From: Fonticella tunisiensis
GTDB taxonomy: Bacteria; Bacillota; Clostridia; Clostridiales; Caloramatoraceae
Length of the DNA: 41,716 nt
Reading direction: 5' to 3'
Assembly (NCBI RefSeq): GCF_004364155.1
Contig: NZ_SOAZ01000026.1
Span: forward strand, 1 to 41,716
A model generated the notes under the pieces. That model did not search any database and was not told where the DNA came from. It saw only the letters and a list, made by a program, of their open reading frames with translations. A program made the translations under genes and the position numbers. Of the stretch, positions 1 to 6,734 are shown piece by piece. Numbering within the stretch: position 1 is the stretch's first letter; each line of letters begins with the position of its first letter.

Positions 1-95
1 AGTAATTAAGATGGGCTTAAGGTTAAGTATGGGCTATCTTACCCTATTCAACATGATTTTTCACTAAGTGTTGCATTTAATATTGCAATTTAAGT
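1..95. repeat. Left copy of 95-bp terminal inverted repeat
   Basis: Bases 1-95 are identical to the reverse complement of bases 41622-41716, and the match stops at base 96 on the inner side. Inside the repeat there is a small inverted repeat (TTGCA...TGCAA, about 71-88) and two direct ATGGGCT copies (11-17, 29-35). It contains no gene. It could be the end of an insertion sequence or another dispersed repeat at which an assembled contig stopped on both sides, or a real pair of inverted repeats flanking the locus. Confidence 0.9.
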
Positions 96-119
96 TTAGA
101 TATTTATTATATTGACCTA

Positions 120-148
120 TTGACAGGATATATATATTAATCTATAAT
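120..148 (+). promoter_or_regulatory. Consensus sigma-A promoter of the tRNA unit
   Basis: TTGACA (120-125) is followed after exactly 17 bases by TATAAT (143-148), a perfect match to the vegetative consensus. The expected start of transcription lies about 10 bases before the first tRNA base. It drives tRNA-Met and tRNA-Tyr on the plus strand. Confidence 0.85.
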
Positions 149-165
149 AATAATTGTTAATGCAA

Positions 166-242
166 GGGCCTTTAGCTCAGTTGGTTAGAGCAACCGGCTC
201 ATAACCGGTTGGTCCGGGGTTCGAGTCCCTGAAGGCCCACCA
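166..242 (+). tRNA. tRNA-Met (anticodon CAT)
   Basis: A 77-base cloverleaf: acceptor stem GGGCCTT pairing with AAGGCCC, D arm with GCTCAGTTGGTTAGAGC, anticodon stem ACCGG/CCGGT around the loop CTCATAA, T arm GGGGTTCGAGTCCC, and an encoded CCA end. The anticodon stem lacks the three G-C pairs typical of initiator tRNA, so it is read as elongator Met. A tRNA-Ile with modified CAT anticodon is formally possible but the body resembles the elongator Met type. Confidence 0.93.
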
Positions 243-247
243 TATAT

Positions 248-332
248 GGAGGAGTTCCCGAGTGGTCAAAGGGGGCGGACTGTAAATCCGTTAGCTCAGC
301 TTTCGATGGTTCGAATCCATCCTCCTCCACCA
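248..332 (+). tRNA. tRNA-Tyr (anticodon GTA)
   Basis: An 85-base class II tRNA with a long variable arm. Acceptor stem GGAGGAG pairs with CTCCTCC, the anticodon loop reads CTGTAAA (anticodon GTA), the T arm contains GGTTCGAATCC and the CCA end is encoded. It starts five bases after tRNA-Met and shares its promoter and terminator. Confidence 0.93.
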
Positions 333-368
333 AAAGAAACCTCATTGAACTGAGGTTTCTTTTTTTAT
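333..368 (+). terminator. Rho-independent terminator of the tRNA unit
   Basis: A 10-bp stem (AGAAACCTCA 335-344 with TGAGGTTTCT 351-360) and a 6-base loop are followed by a run of seven T. It begins directly after the CCA end of tRNA-Tyr and closes the two-tRNA unit. Confidence 0.88.
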
Positions 369-403
369 TTGAAAATCATTCTATTGTCTGGTCTTTTTCA
401 TAT

Positions 404-442
404 AAAAATTAGACAGCTTCTTTTATTCCGAAGTTCTCTAAT
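404..442 (-). terminator. Likely terminator after the M20 hydrolase gene
   Basis: On the minus strand, seven bases after the stop codon of the amidohydrolase gene, TTAGA and TCTAA enclose an inner CTTC/GAAG stem with a small internal loop, followed by five T. The hairpin is imperfect but its position fits a terminator that keeps this gene from running into the opposing tRNA unit. Confidence 0.5.
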
Positions 443-448
443 CTTTGT

Positions 449-1624
449 TTACTTTGCTGATAGCTTATCTAAAAAATCATAGGCAATTTTACTCTGAATA
501 AGGCATCCTAAAATTAAACTATCCTCGTCAATATCAAAATAGCTTCCATGTGCAGGATTACAAATTCCCTTAACTTCGTTTCTGCAGCCAAGCTTATAAT
601 AAAGCCCTGGAACTACTTCAGTATAATATGCAAAATCCTCTACTCCCATAGAAGGATATGGTACATCTATAACATCTATTTCTTTCATTTTAGAAGTCAC
701 ATCCTTGAACCAGCAATAGAGCATTTCATCATTGCTGAAGGATGGATAGCCTTCTATAAATTCAACTGAAGCATTTCCCCTATACATCTTTGCAGTAGAT
801 TCTACGATATCTTTTATTCTTTCTTTACAGAATGACCTTAAATCATTTCCAAGGGTTCTAAGTATGCCTTCCATAATTACCTGGCTGCTTACAGCGTTGG
901 GTGCAGTACCTCCACTAATTTTGCCTATTGTTATAACAGCATTATCAACTGCCCTTACCTCACGTGAAATAATGCCCTGTAAATTATCTATTACTTTAGC
1001 TGCAATATATATGCTGTCGATGCCGTCATACGGATGTGCCCCATGGCACCCTTTTCCCTTTATCTCTATTTTGAAAGGATTTGATGCTGCATGTACAACG
1101 CCCCTTTTTATACCCACTGTTCCGGTACTTATGGTTTCATCCATATGAAGGCCTATTATAGCCTCTACACCATTAAGAGCCCCTAATTCGATCATATCCC
1201 TGGCCCCTCCATCGGTTTCTTCAGCAGGTTGGAATATAAGCCTTACAGTTCCATTTAAATGGTCCTCTATTGATTTTAAAACAGCAGCAGCGCCTATTTG
1301 TATCGCTGTATGTGCATCATGACCACATGCATGCATATAACCATTTCTAAGCGATTTATAAGATGTTTCTTTCAAATCGTTTATTTCAAGTGCATCCATG
1401 TCCGATCGTAAAGCTACTATTTTACTTCTATCATTTCCAATTTCTGCAATGATGCCGCTATTATCAAAACGTTTATAAGATATACCCAGTTCATTCAGCT
1501 GACTGCATACTAACTCCGTGGTAAATGGAAGATTACGATCTATTTCTGGATTTTTATGCATTTCCCTTCTGACGTACATCATTCTGTTAAATTGTTTTTT
1601 TGCTTCATTATAAAAATCTATCAT
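449..1624 (-). CDS. M20 family metallo-amidohydrolase
   Basis: The 391-residue product has the M20D amidohydrolase pattern (hippurate, N-acyl-amino-acid or IAA-amino-acid hydrolase type, also indole-acetamide-like deacylases), which removes acyl groups from amino acids in the cytoplasm with two metal ions. Visible motifs are the N-terminal RREMHKNPEI, ALRSDMDAL near residue 75, the metal site HACGHDAHTA near 100, PAEETDGGA near 135, and a C-terminal AHGSYFDID. The length is normal. The start is backed by a GGGGGAGGG ribosome binding site. It is a single gene with its own putative promoter and terminator and is not obviously part of motility. The exact substrate cannot be read from the sequence. 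Confidence 0.9.
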   Translation of the reverse strand: MIDFYNEAKKQFNRMMYVRREMHKNPEIDRNLPFTTELVCSQLNELGISYKRFDNSGIIAEIGNDRSKIVALRSDMDALEINDLKETSYKSLRNGYMHACGHDAHTAIQIGAAAVLKSIEDHLNGTVRLIFQPAEETDGGARDMIELGALNGVEAIIGLHMDETISTGTVGIKRGVVHAASNPFKIEIKGKGCHGAHPYDGIDSIYIAAKVIDNLQGIISREVRAVDNAVITIGKISGGTAPNAVSSQVIMEGILRTLGNDLRSFCKERIKDIVESTAKMYRGNASVEFIEGYPSFSNDEMLYCWFKDVTSKMKEIDVIDVPYPSMGVEDFAYYTEVVPGLYYKLGCRNEVKGICNPAHGSYFDIDEDSLILGCLIQSKIAYDFLDKLSAK

Positions 1625-1741
1625 TAGGTTATACCCTCCCCCTAAGAAATATAAAGTATTGGTTTTAATTTTTGCTTTTACTCATATTGGAATTGTATCT
1701 TTGCAATATTCATGGCCTAGAGGAAGACCGTGATGAAAATG

Positions 1742-1769
1742 ATTATAGCATAAAAATATAAGCTTCCAA
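1742..1769 (-). promoter_or_regulatory. Candidate promoter of the M20 hydrolase gene
   Basis: On the minus strand TTGGAA (1764-1769) is followed after 16 bases by a perfect TATAAT (1742-1747). The -35 box sits inside the hairpin that ends the flagellar operon, so terminator and promoter overlap. The -10 box is strong and the -35 box is weak. Confidence 0.45.
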
Positions 1770-1776
1770 AGGAAGC
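1748..1776 (-). terminator. Weak terminator at the end of the flagellar operon
   Basis: A 6-bp stem (GCTTCC/GGAAGC, 1762-1776) with a 3-base loop is followed on the minus strand by TTATATTTTTAT. It lies 10 bases after the stop of the TPR gene. The T tract is interrupted, so termination may be leaky. Confidence 0.5.
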
Positions 1777-1785
1777 CGATTAAAA

Positions 1786-2238
1786 TTAGGAAACTTTTTT
1801 TATAAATTCCAGTAGAAATTTTTCAATACTATATAGTTCAGGATCTTCAATTATTGATATACAGCTTTTCATAATCCTGTAAGCCTTTTTTATGTCCCCA
1901 TTTTTATAGTATATATATGCTAAATTGATATAACTATTTTTAAAATTTCTATTCAATCTAATGGATGAAGTAAAGGCCTTCTCTGCATTTTTGAAATCCC
2001 ATAATTCCATGTATGTAACTGCCATGTTATAATACAAAAGATAATGTTCTAAACCGTATTTTTTAGCCAGATTAAAAAATATCAGTGATTTTGGCAGATT
2101 TCCTTCCGCATAATAACATAAACCCGTGTAATAATGATATTTTTTTAAGTTATCCTTAAAAAATTTGTTAATCATTTCCTTGGCGTGTTTATATTTGCTA
2201 TTCCTAATTAAATTTAACACTAATTCGTCGTATTCCAT
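1786..2238 (-). CDS. TPR-repeat protein, last gene of the flagellar run
   Basis: The 150-residue product is made of tetratricopeptide-like helical pairs: clear repeats at about residues 32-65 (YHYYTGLCYYAEGNLPKSL), 66-99 (YNMAVTYMELWDFKNAEKAF) and 100-133 (YINLAYIYYKNGDIKKAYRI). No signal peptide or membrane segment is seen, so it is likely a cytoplasmic protein-binding scaffold. It follows flgG by 68 bases on the same strand and precedes a terminator, which suggests co-expression with the flagellar genes, but a long hairpin covering its ribosome binding site lies between them. I do not recognise a named family; a role in flagellar assembly is only inferred from position. Confidence 0.75.
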   Translation of the reverse strand: MEYDELVLNLIRNSKYKHAKEMINKFFKDNLKKYHYYTGLCYYAEGNLPKSLIFFNLAKKYGLEHYLLYYNMAVTYMELWDFKNAEKAFTSSIRLNRNFKNSYINLAYIYYKNGDIKKAYRIMKSCISIIEDPELYSIEKFLLEFIKKVS

Positions 2239-2240
2239 AG

Positions 2241-2292
2241 AAAAACCCCTCTTAAGTATTCCTTTAGATTATATACTTTAAGAGGAGTTTTT
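2241..2292 (-). promoter_or_regulatory. Long hairpin covering the TPR gene ribosome binding site
   Basis: In the minus-strand transcript, bases 2292-2273 pair with 2259-2241 to form a stem of about 18 bp with one G-U pair and one bulged A, and a 13-base loop. The 3' arm contains AAGAGGGG, the ribosome binding site of the TPR gene seven bases before its ATG, and ends in TTTTT. The element can therefore act as a terminator after flgG, as a block on translation of the TPR gene, or both. Confidence 0.65.
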
Positions 2293-2306
2293 ATTCCAAT
2301 TTATTA

Positions 2307-3050
2307 TTATTTATTCCTTAAATTGTTTGCAATCTGCCACATTTCATCTGCACTTTTAATAGTCCTTGAGCTAAGTTCAAAGGCCCTCTGGGTTATCATC
2401 ATGTCCGTCAATTCCTTAGTTATATCAACGTTTGAACTTTCTAAAAAACCCTGCTTGACTTTTCCATTCGATTCAATAATCTGAGTGGCTCCACTGAATA
2501 GATTTTCTCCTGATGACATCATATTATCCTTATCGATAAAATTATATAAATTGATTTTTCCAATCCGTACACCATTGGAGTAAATCTCACCCTTTTCATT
2601 GATTGCAAAAGGCTCTTTTAAATTCTGAGGTTGAAAGCCTTCTATATCAAGTATTAAACCCGACGAATGTACGAAATTCCCACTTCCATCAATATGAAAT
2701 GATCCATCTCTTGTATAGTATTCATTTCCATCTCCATCAATTAATCTGAAATAACCGCTGCCTTCTATGGCAATATCTCCACTTCTTCCTGTATTCAACA
2801 AAATACCCTGGTTCTGATTTCTAACCAATATGTCAGCTCTGCTGCCCGTACCTGCAATCGTTTCATTTCCGTCAGCAGATGTTAGGGGAACGCCTTTTCT
2901 ATTGACTGTCTCATAGAATATGTCTCTAAATGCTACGTCCACCCTTTTATAACCGTTTGTTTCTGCATTTGCTATATTGTTGGAAATGGCATCTAGCCTG
3001 TTTTGATTTGAATAGAGCCCGGTCCTTCCATTCCATAAAGCCCTCAACAT
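2307..3050 (-). CDS. flgG: Flagellar basal-body rod protein FlgG-type
   Basis: The 247-residue product belongs to the FlgE/F/G family that forms the distal rod. The N-terminal rod signature MLRALWNGRTGLYSNQNRLDAISNNIANAETNGYKR is shortened here: key residues are the NNIANAETNGYKR block at about 27-39. The C-terminal FSSNVDITKE-type block with TDMMITQRAFELSS matches the conserved coiled-coil end. A hook-family middle (AIEGSGYFRL, YTRDGSFHID) is present. Start ATG has GAGGTGAT upstream. It is the second of two tandem rod genes; which of the pair is functionally FlgF and which FlgG cannot be settled from sequence alone. Confidence 0.88.
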   Translation of the reverse strand: MLRALWNGRTGLYSNQNRLDAISNNIANAETNGYKRVDVAFRDIFYETVNRKGVPLTSADGNETIAGTGSRADILVRNQNQGILLNTGRSGDIAIEGSGYFRLIDGDGNEYYTRDGSFHIDGSGNFVHSSGLILDIEGFQPQNLKEPFAINEKGEIYSNGVRIGKINLYNFIDKDNMMSSGENLFSGATQIIESNGKVKQGFLESSNVDITKELTDMMITQRAFELSSRTIKSADEMWQIANNLRNK

Positions 3051-3063
3051 ATTATCACCTCTA

Positions 3064-3834
3064 TTATCTTATACTCCCAACCTCATTTACAGTTTTGCCT
3101 AAAGTCTCATCCATTTGCTGAACTACTTTTTGGCTGGATTCATAACTTCTCATGATTGAAATCATTTGTGTAACAGATTCAATAGCATCGACGTTTGATT
3201 TTTCAAGTGCCTTCTGACTAACATTTCCAGATGAAACGCTGGAAGCTTCGTTTACCGACTTAAACATATTATTCCCTTCTTTTATTAAATCGCTTACATT
3301 ATCAAATCTGCTGATGCAAAACTTTACATTCCCTTCGCTGTTTTCAATAGTTCCATCCTTTGAAAGAGTAATATTGTCATTTAAAAGTTTTATAGGCGTC
3401 TTTCTTCCATTTTCATCGATTCCTAAAATTATATTACCTTCCATGGTAGCCAGATATCCATCCTGATTTATTTGAAACCTTCCGTTTCTAGTATACCTCT
3501 CTGTTCCATCCTCTCCCAGTACAGTAAAAAAACCATCTCCGTTTATAGCAAAGTCAAGGTCGCGATCTGTATCCTCTATAATCCCCTGAGAAAAGTTAGT
3601 TTTACTTTCATCTATACCAACGCCAAATTCCATAGTACCTAAAACACGTCTGAAACTTTTGGATCCTATTTGCCTGTCCCTGTTTTCAATCAAAAGCTCG
3701 TCAAATGATTTAAGGGCCATTTCATCCTTTTTAAAACCAGGTGTATTAATATTTGCAATGTTATTGCTTAGGTTTTCCAACTGAATCTGTCTTGTAATCA
3801 TTCCTGAAGCAGCCGTATATAAACCTCTTATCAA
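3064..3834 (-). CDS. flgF: Flagellar basal-body rod protein FlgF/FlgG-type
   Basis: The 256-residue product is a rod/hook family protein exported through the flagellar type III gate. It begins with IRGLYTAASGM and the NNIANINTPGFKK signature at about residues 25-37, has the AINGDGFF and YTRNGRFQI blocks in the middle and ends in a conserved helix containing KSNVDAIESVTQMI. The start codon is TTG, supported by AGGAGGG nine bases upstream; that site overlaps the stop codon of the small ORF before it. It is paralogous to the next gene (FlgG-type). It would form part of the rod linking MS ring and hook. Confidence 0.87.
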   Translation of the reverse strand: MIRGLYTAASGMITRQIQLENLSNNIANINTPGFKKDEMALKSFDELLIENRDRQIGSKSFRRVLGTMEFGVGIDESKTNFSQGIIEDTDRDLDFAINGDGFFTVLGEDGTERYTRNGRFQINQDGYLATMEGNIILGIDENGRKTPIKLLNDNITLSKDGTIENSEGNVKFCISRFDNVSDLIKEGNNMFKSVNEASSVSSGNVSQKALEKSNVDAIESVTQMISIMRSYESSQKVVQQMDETLGKTVNEVGSIR

Positions 3835-3845
3835 TTCAATCCCTC

Positions 3846-4001
3846 CTATTTGGTGTCATTTTTGAAAAAAGCCTTTATTTCATCCTCATACCTCATTCCA
3901 AGATCCCTTGCCTGTTTTTCAATCACATACTTTGGTATGTTTCGCGGGAAATATGACAGCATTAGAAGAGTTGCTATGATAAGTCCCAGGCCGAAACCCA
4001 A
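3846..4001 (-). CDS. Small single-span membrane protein (51 codons)
   Basis: A 51-codon frame fills the gap between the SwrB-like gene and flgF. It begins with TTG seven bases after AAAGGA and encodes a hydrophobic N-terminal segment (GFGLGLIIATLLML) followed by a charged tail with VIEKQARDLGMRYEDEIKAFF. Its TAG stop overlaps the ribosome binding site of flgF, which suggests translational coupling and supports it being a real gene. The frame extends further upstream without a standard start codon. The tail resembles short motifs (IIExAxxLGM) I associate with small membrane-anchored proteins of Firmicutes, but I cannot name a family or a function. Confidence 0.55.
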   Translation of the reverse strand: MGFGLGLIIATLLMLSYFPRNIPKYVIEKQARDLGMRYEDEIKAFFKNDTK

Positions 4002-4030
4002 AATAAAATCCTTTTTTTGGGAATAAGTTT

Positions 4031-4444
4031 TTATAATTCTTTTTGCTTTCTTAAACCAATTCTTAATAGGACTTCACCCTTTCCCATATTTAAAATAGAA
4101 CAGATTTCCTCTATTGACTTTCCTTCATCATAAAGTTTATATATTTGAGAATTTTTATCGTTATGACTTGCTGTTAAAGAGCGCTTTACATTTTTTGATT
4201 CTTTAATTTCTACATCTGATGTATCTTTAATTTCCCTATCGCCTAATAGAAGAATCGCTTTTTCAATTTCCTCAACTCTTATTGTCAGTTCGCTTATAGT
4301 TTTTTTTAACTCTGATATTTCGTCTTTATTAATTTCTTTATTTAAGATATTATGGAAATTCATTTCCCTTTCTTGATGGTTACTGTTATTTTTAAGAGAT
4401 ATATAAATCAATATTAATCCAACAATTAGAATAACATATGGCAT
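4031..4444 (-). CDS. SwrB/DUF6115-like membrane-anchored protein
   Basis: From the ATG at 4444, preceded by GGAGGAAACT, the product has 137 residues: one N-terminal transmembrane segment (YVILIVGLILIYISL), a charged coiled-coil stretch around residues 40-75 and a C-terminal helix-turn-helix-like end (IYKLYDEGKSIEEICSILNM). An earlier in-frame ATG would add seven residues but lacks a good ribosome binding site. The architecture and position directly after sigD match Bacillus SwrB (YlxL), which promotes flagellar basal-body maturation. Sequence identity to SwrB is expected to be low, so the link rests on layout and architecture. Confidence 0.65.
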   Translation of the reverse strand: MPYVILIVGLILIYISLKNNSNHQEREMNFHNILNKEINKDEISELKKTISELTIRVEEIEKAILLLGDREIKDTSDVEIKESKNVKRSLTASHNDKNSQIYKLYDEGKSIEEICSILNMGKGEVLLRIGLRKQKEL

Positions 4445-4467
4445 AGTTTCCTCCATAAATAACATCT

Positions 4468-5199
4468 TTACAAAGTATATTTCAACTTTTTCAGATTTTC
4501 TCTTATCCTAATGATAGCTCTGCTGTGAAGCTGAGACACCCTTGACTCTGAAATATCGAGTACTTTTCCTATTTCCTTTAATGTCAATTTTTCCTCATAA
4601 TAAAGGTTTAATATAATTTTATCCTTTTCGGGCAGCATACCTATAGCTTTCTTTAGAACATCAAACAGTTCCTTTTCCTCCATTATTTTATCTGGCTGTG
4701 GGCTGGTTTCATCCTCTACCATATTTTTGAAATGTAGATCATCCTCATCGGATTTAAAAAATACCTCATCAAGGGAAATTATAGAAACATAATTAACATA
4801 AGACTGAATGTTTCTCAGCTCTCCAACATCTATATTCATATAGGATGCAAGTTCGTCCTCCGATGGGTCCCTGCTCAACTTAAGCTCCAGTGCTTCCCTT
4901 GCCTGGTTAAGAAGTGAGAGCTTTGAAAATGCACTCTTTGGAATCCAGCTTATTTTTCTAAGCTCATCAATAATCGCACCTCTTATGCGAAGTGTCGCAT
5001 AGGTTTCAAACTTTAAACCTTTAGAAGAATCAAACTTTTCAATTGCATCTATAAGTCCAAGTATTCCAAAACTAACGAGATCATCAAATTCAATCCCTGG
5101 AGGTTTTCCCACTACAAGCCTTGAAGCTATATACTTAACATAGGGAATATATTTCAAAATCATCTCTTCCCTCTCATCAAACTGTTGATAACATTTCAT
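4468..5199 (-). CDS. sigD: RNA polymerase sigma factor SigD (sigma-28, FliA/WhiG family)
   Basis: The 243-residue product has the three regions of sigma-28 factors: region 2 (YIASRL, FDDLVSFGILGLIDAIEKFD, GLKFETYATLRIRGAIIDELR), region 3 (PSEDELASYMNI) and region 4 with a helix-turn-helix (LTLKEIGKVLDISESRVSQLH). It directs RNA polymerase to late flagellar promoters of the TAAAGTTT-N11-GCCGATAA type; two such sites occur in this window (before flgM and flaG). AGGGGGGAT lies before the ATG. It sits near the end of the long early operon, as in Bacillus, and is expected to be held inactive by FlgM, encoded here. Confidence 0.95.
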   Translation of the reverse strand: MKCYQQFDEREEMILKYIPYVKYIASRLVVGKPPGIEFDDLVSFGILGLIDAIEKFDSSKGLKFETYATLRIRGAIIDELRKISWIPKSAFSKLSLLNQAREALELKLSRDPSEDELASYMNIDVGELRNIQSYVNYVSIISLDEVFFKSDEDDLHFKNMVEDETSPQPDKIMEEKELFDVLKKAIGMLPEKDKIILNLYYEEKLTLKEIGKVLDISESRVSQLHSRAIIRIRENLKKLKYTL

Positions 5200-5210
5200 C
5201 GTTATCCCCC

Positions 5211-5873
5211 CTATCTCAGCAATTTGCTCTGTTCACGGAATTTGCTGAAAATAAACCTGATAATCTTATCCCTGAGCTTTTCTTCAATACTTTCAAATTT
5301 TAAGGCTATTCTATAATGCCTGTTTATCTGACTATATTCTGTTCGCATAACAGTACCTATGATGGTTAACTCTTCAGGAATATGAATTGACAAAACGATT
5401 TTTTGCCCTTTTTTGGGGTTATGTTTTGATATTATTTTGACTCCGCCCCCGCTTAGATCCACTGTCAAAGTTTTTTTCATTCTTTTTAAATATCCAGATG
5501 GTACATCCTGTAAATCTATATAAGTATTATCCTCTGGAAGGATGATGTATTTTGCCTCCATTGATATTGGAAGCCTGAAGTATTCTCTTCTTTGTACTCT
5601 TTCTATAACAACAGGTTTGCTCAGAACCGCCATATGTATATTATTTTCTGAGGTCCTACCCACAACAATAGATTTACATTTTACAACGTCCCTTTCAGTA
5701 CAAATAAAAAATTCAAGAGTGCTTCCAGTATGCATGGAATAATATTTTATTCCAGAGTACGGCATATTTATCAGTATGGAATCATCCCTGATATCCTGTA
5801 TGTTACACTTATAAGCAATGTTGTTGTCCAGTATTTCCAATTTCTGATTTATTTTAAAATTCAATTCATCCAT
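5211..5873 (-). CDS. YcgR-like PilZ domain protein (c-di-GMP receptor)
   Basis: The 220-residue product has an N-terminal YcgR-type beta domain (about 1-95) and a C-terminal PilZ domain (about 96-215). The cyclic di-GMP binding residues are intact: an RxxxR motif in QRREYFRLP and DLSGGGV (D/NxSxxG). Proteins of this layout brake or modulate the flagellar motor when c-di-GMP is high, acting on MotA or the switch. Start is supported by GGGGAGATG just before it, four bases after flhG. Its position between flhG and sigD is common in clostridia. Binding of c-di-GMP is inferred from the motif. Confidence 0.88.
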   Translation of the reverse strand: MDELNFKINQKLEILDNNIAYKCNIQDIRDDSILINMPYSGIKYYSMHTGSTLEFFICTERDVVKCKSIVVGRTSENNIHMAVLSKPVVIERVQRREYFRLPISMEAKYIILPEDNTYIDLQDVPSGYLKRMKKTLTVDLSGGGVKIISKHNPKKGQKIVLSIHIPEELTIIGTVMRTEYSQINRHYRIALKFESIEEKLRDKIIRFIFSKFREQSKLLR

Positions 5874-5876
5874 TTG

Positions 5877-6734
5877 TCATCTCCCCATTATCCTTAATAA
5901 TCTACTAAAGTAATCCTTCATGGAGCTGCTTTTTTGACTGCTGCTCTTTCCCAAAAGCTCAGATGATATTTTATGGATGCATATACTTGCTTCACACCTG
6001 GGATATGTTATTATGAAGGGCTTTTGTTCCCTTACTGCTTGTCCAACTTTTTGATCATCTGGTATATAACCAAGGTATTTTATTTCTCTTCCTATAAAGG
6101 CATCCACAGTTCTTTTTAGTTTATCGAAAGTATCTCTAGCGTCTTTTATATTCCTTGCCCTATTTATAACAACGTTTATATTGCTATTTATGTTCCCTTT
6201 GAGTACTACTTTTATTAAACTATAGGCATCGGTTAAAGCAGTTGGTTCAGAATTTGTAACAATTACTACCACATCGGCAACTTCGATAAAATTTAAAACA
6301 GTACTTGACATGCCTGCTCCAGTATCTACAAGAAGGATGTCTATATCATGCAGTTTTTCAAATTCTTTTATTAACTTTTTACGCATATCAGCATCTAATT
6401 CCGACAGTTCCTTTATGCCCGAACCTCCAGGTATCACTACTATCCCATCATCAGTTAAAACCATAACTTCATTAATCTCTTTGTTGTTATGTAAAATATC
6501 ATAAATACTATATTCTGCATTAATACCATATAAAATATCAACGTTTGCCATACCAAAGTCGGCATCTAGTACAGCTACTTTCATTCCCCTTTTTTTTAAA
6601 GAAGATGCAAGATTAATAACAAGATTTGTTTTACCTACTCCACCCTTACCGCTTGATACGGTAATAACTCTAAATTTATAATTTTTACCGTTTTTTATAT
6701 TTACTAGTTGTCTTAACTTCTCTGCCTGATCCAT
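5877..6734 (-). CDS. flhG: MinD-like ATPase FlhG (YlxH)
   Basis: The 285-residue product is a ParA/MinD-type ATPase with a deviant Walker A motif SSGKGGVGKT at about 27-36, DADFGMANVD for switch I, and DILLVDTGAG for the Walker B region. FlhG controls flagellar number and placement with the GTPase FlhF, whose gene overlaps it by one base upstream. An N-terminal QAEKLRQLV stretch resembles the DQA(x)xLR segment that activates FlhF GTPase. The C-terminus may bind membrane through the basic helix FSRLLRIM. Start has GGAGCTG upstream. Confidence 0.92.
   Translation of the reverse strand: MDQAEKLRQLVNIKNGKNYKFRVITVSSGKGGVGKTNLVINLASSLKKRGMKVAVLDADFGMANVDILYGINAEYSIYDILHNNKEINEVMVLTDDGIVVIPGGSGIKELSELDADMRKKLIKEFEKLHDIDILLVDTGAGMSSTVLNFIEVADVVVIVTNSEPTALTDAYSLIKVVLKGNINSNINVVINRARNIKDARDTFDKLKRTVDAFIGREIKYLGYIPDDQKVGQAVREQKPFIITYPRCEASICIHKISSELLGKSSSQKSSSMKDYFSRLLRIMGR

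Noticed and set aside
166-332. tRNA genes as an attachment site for an integrated element
   Set aside because: No integrase gene and no repeat of a tRNA 3' end was found in the window.
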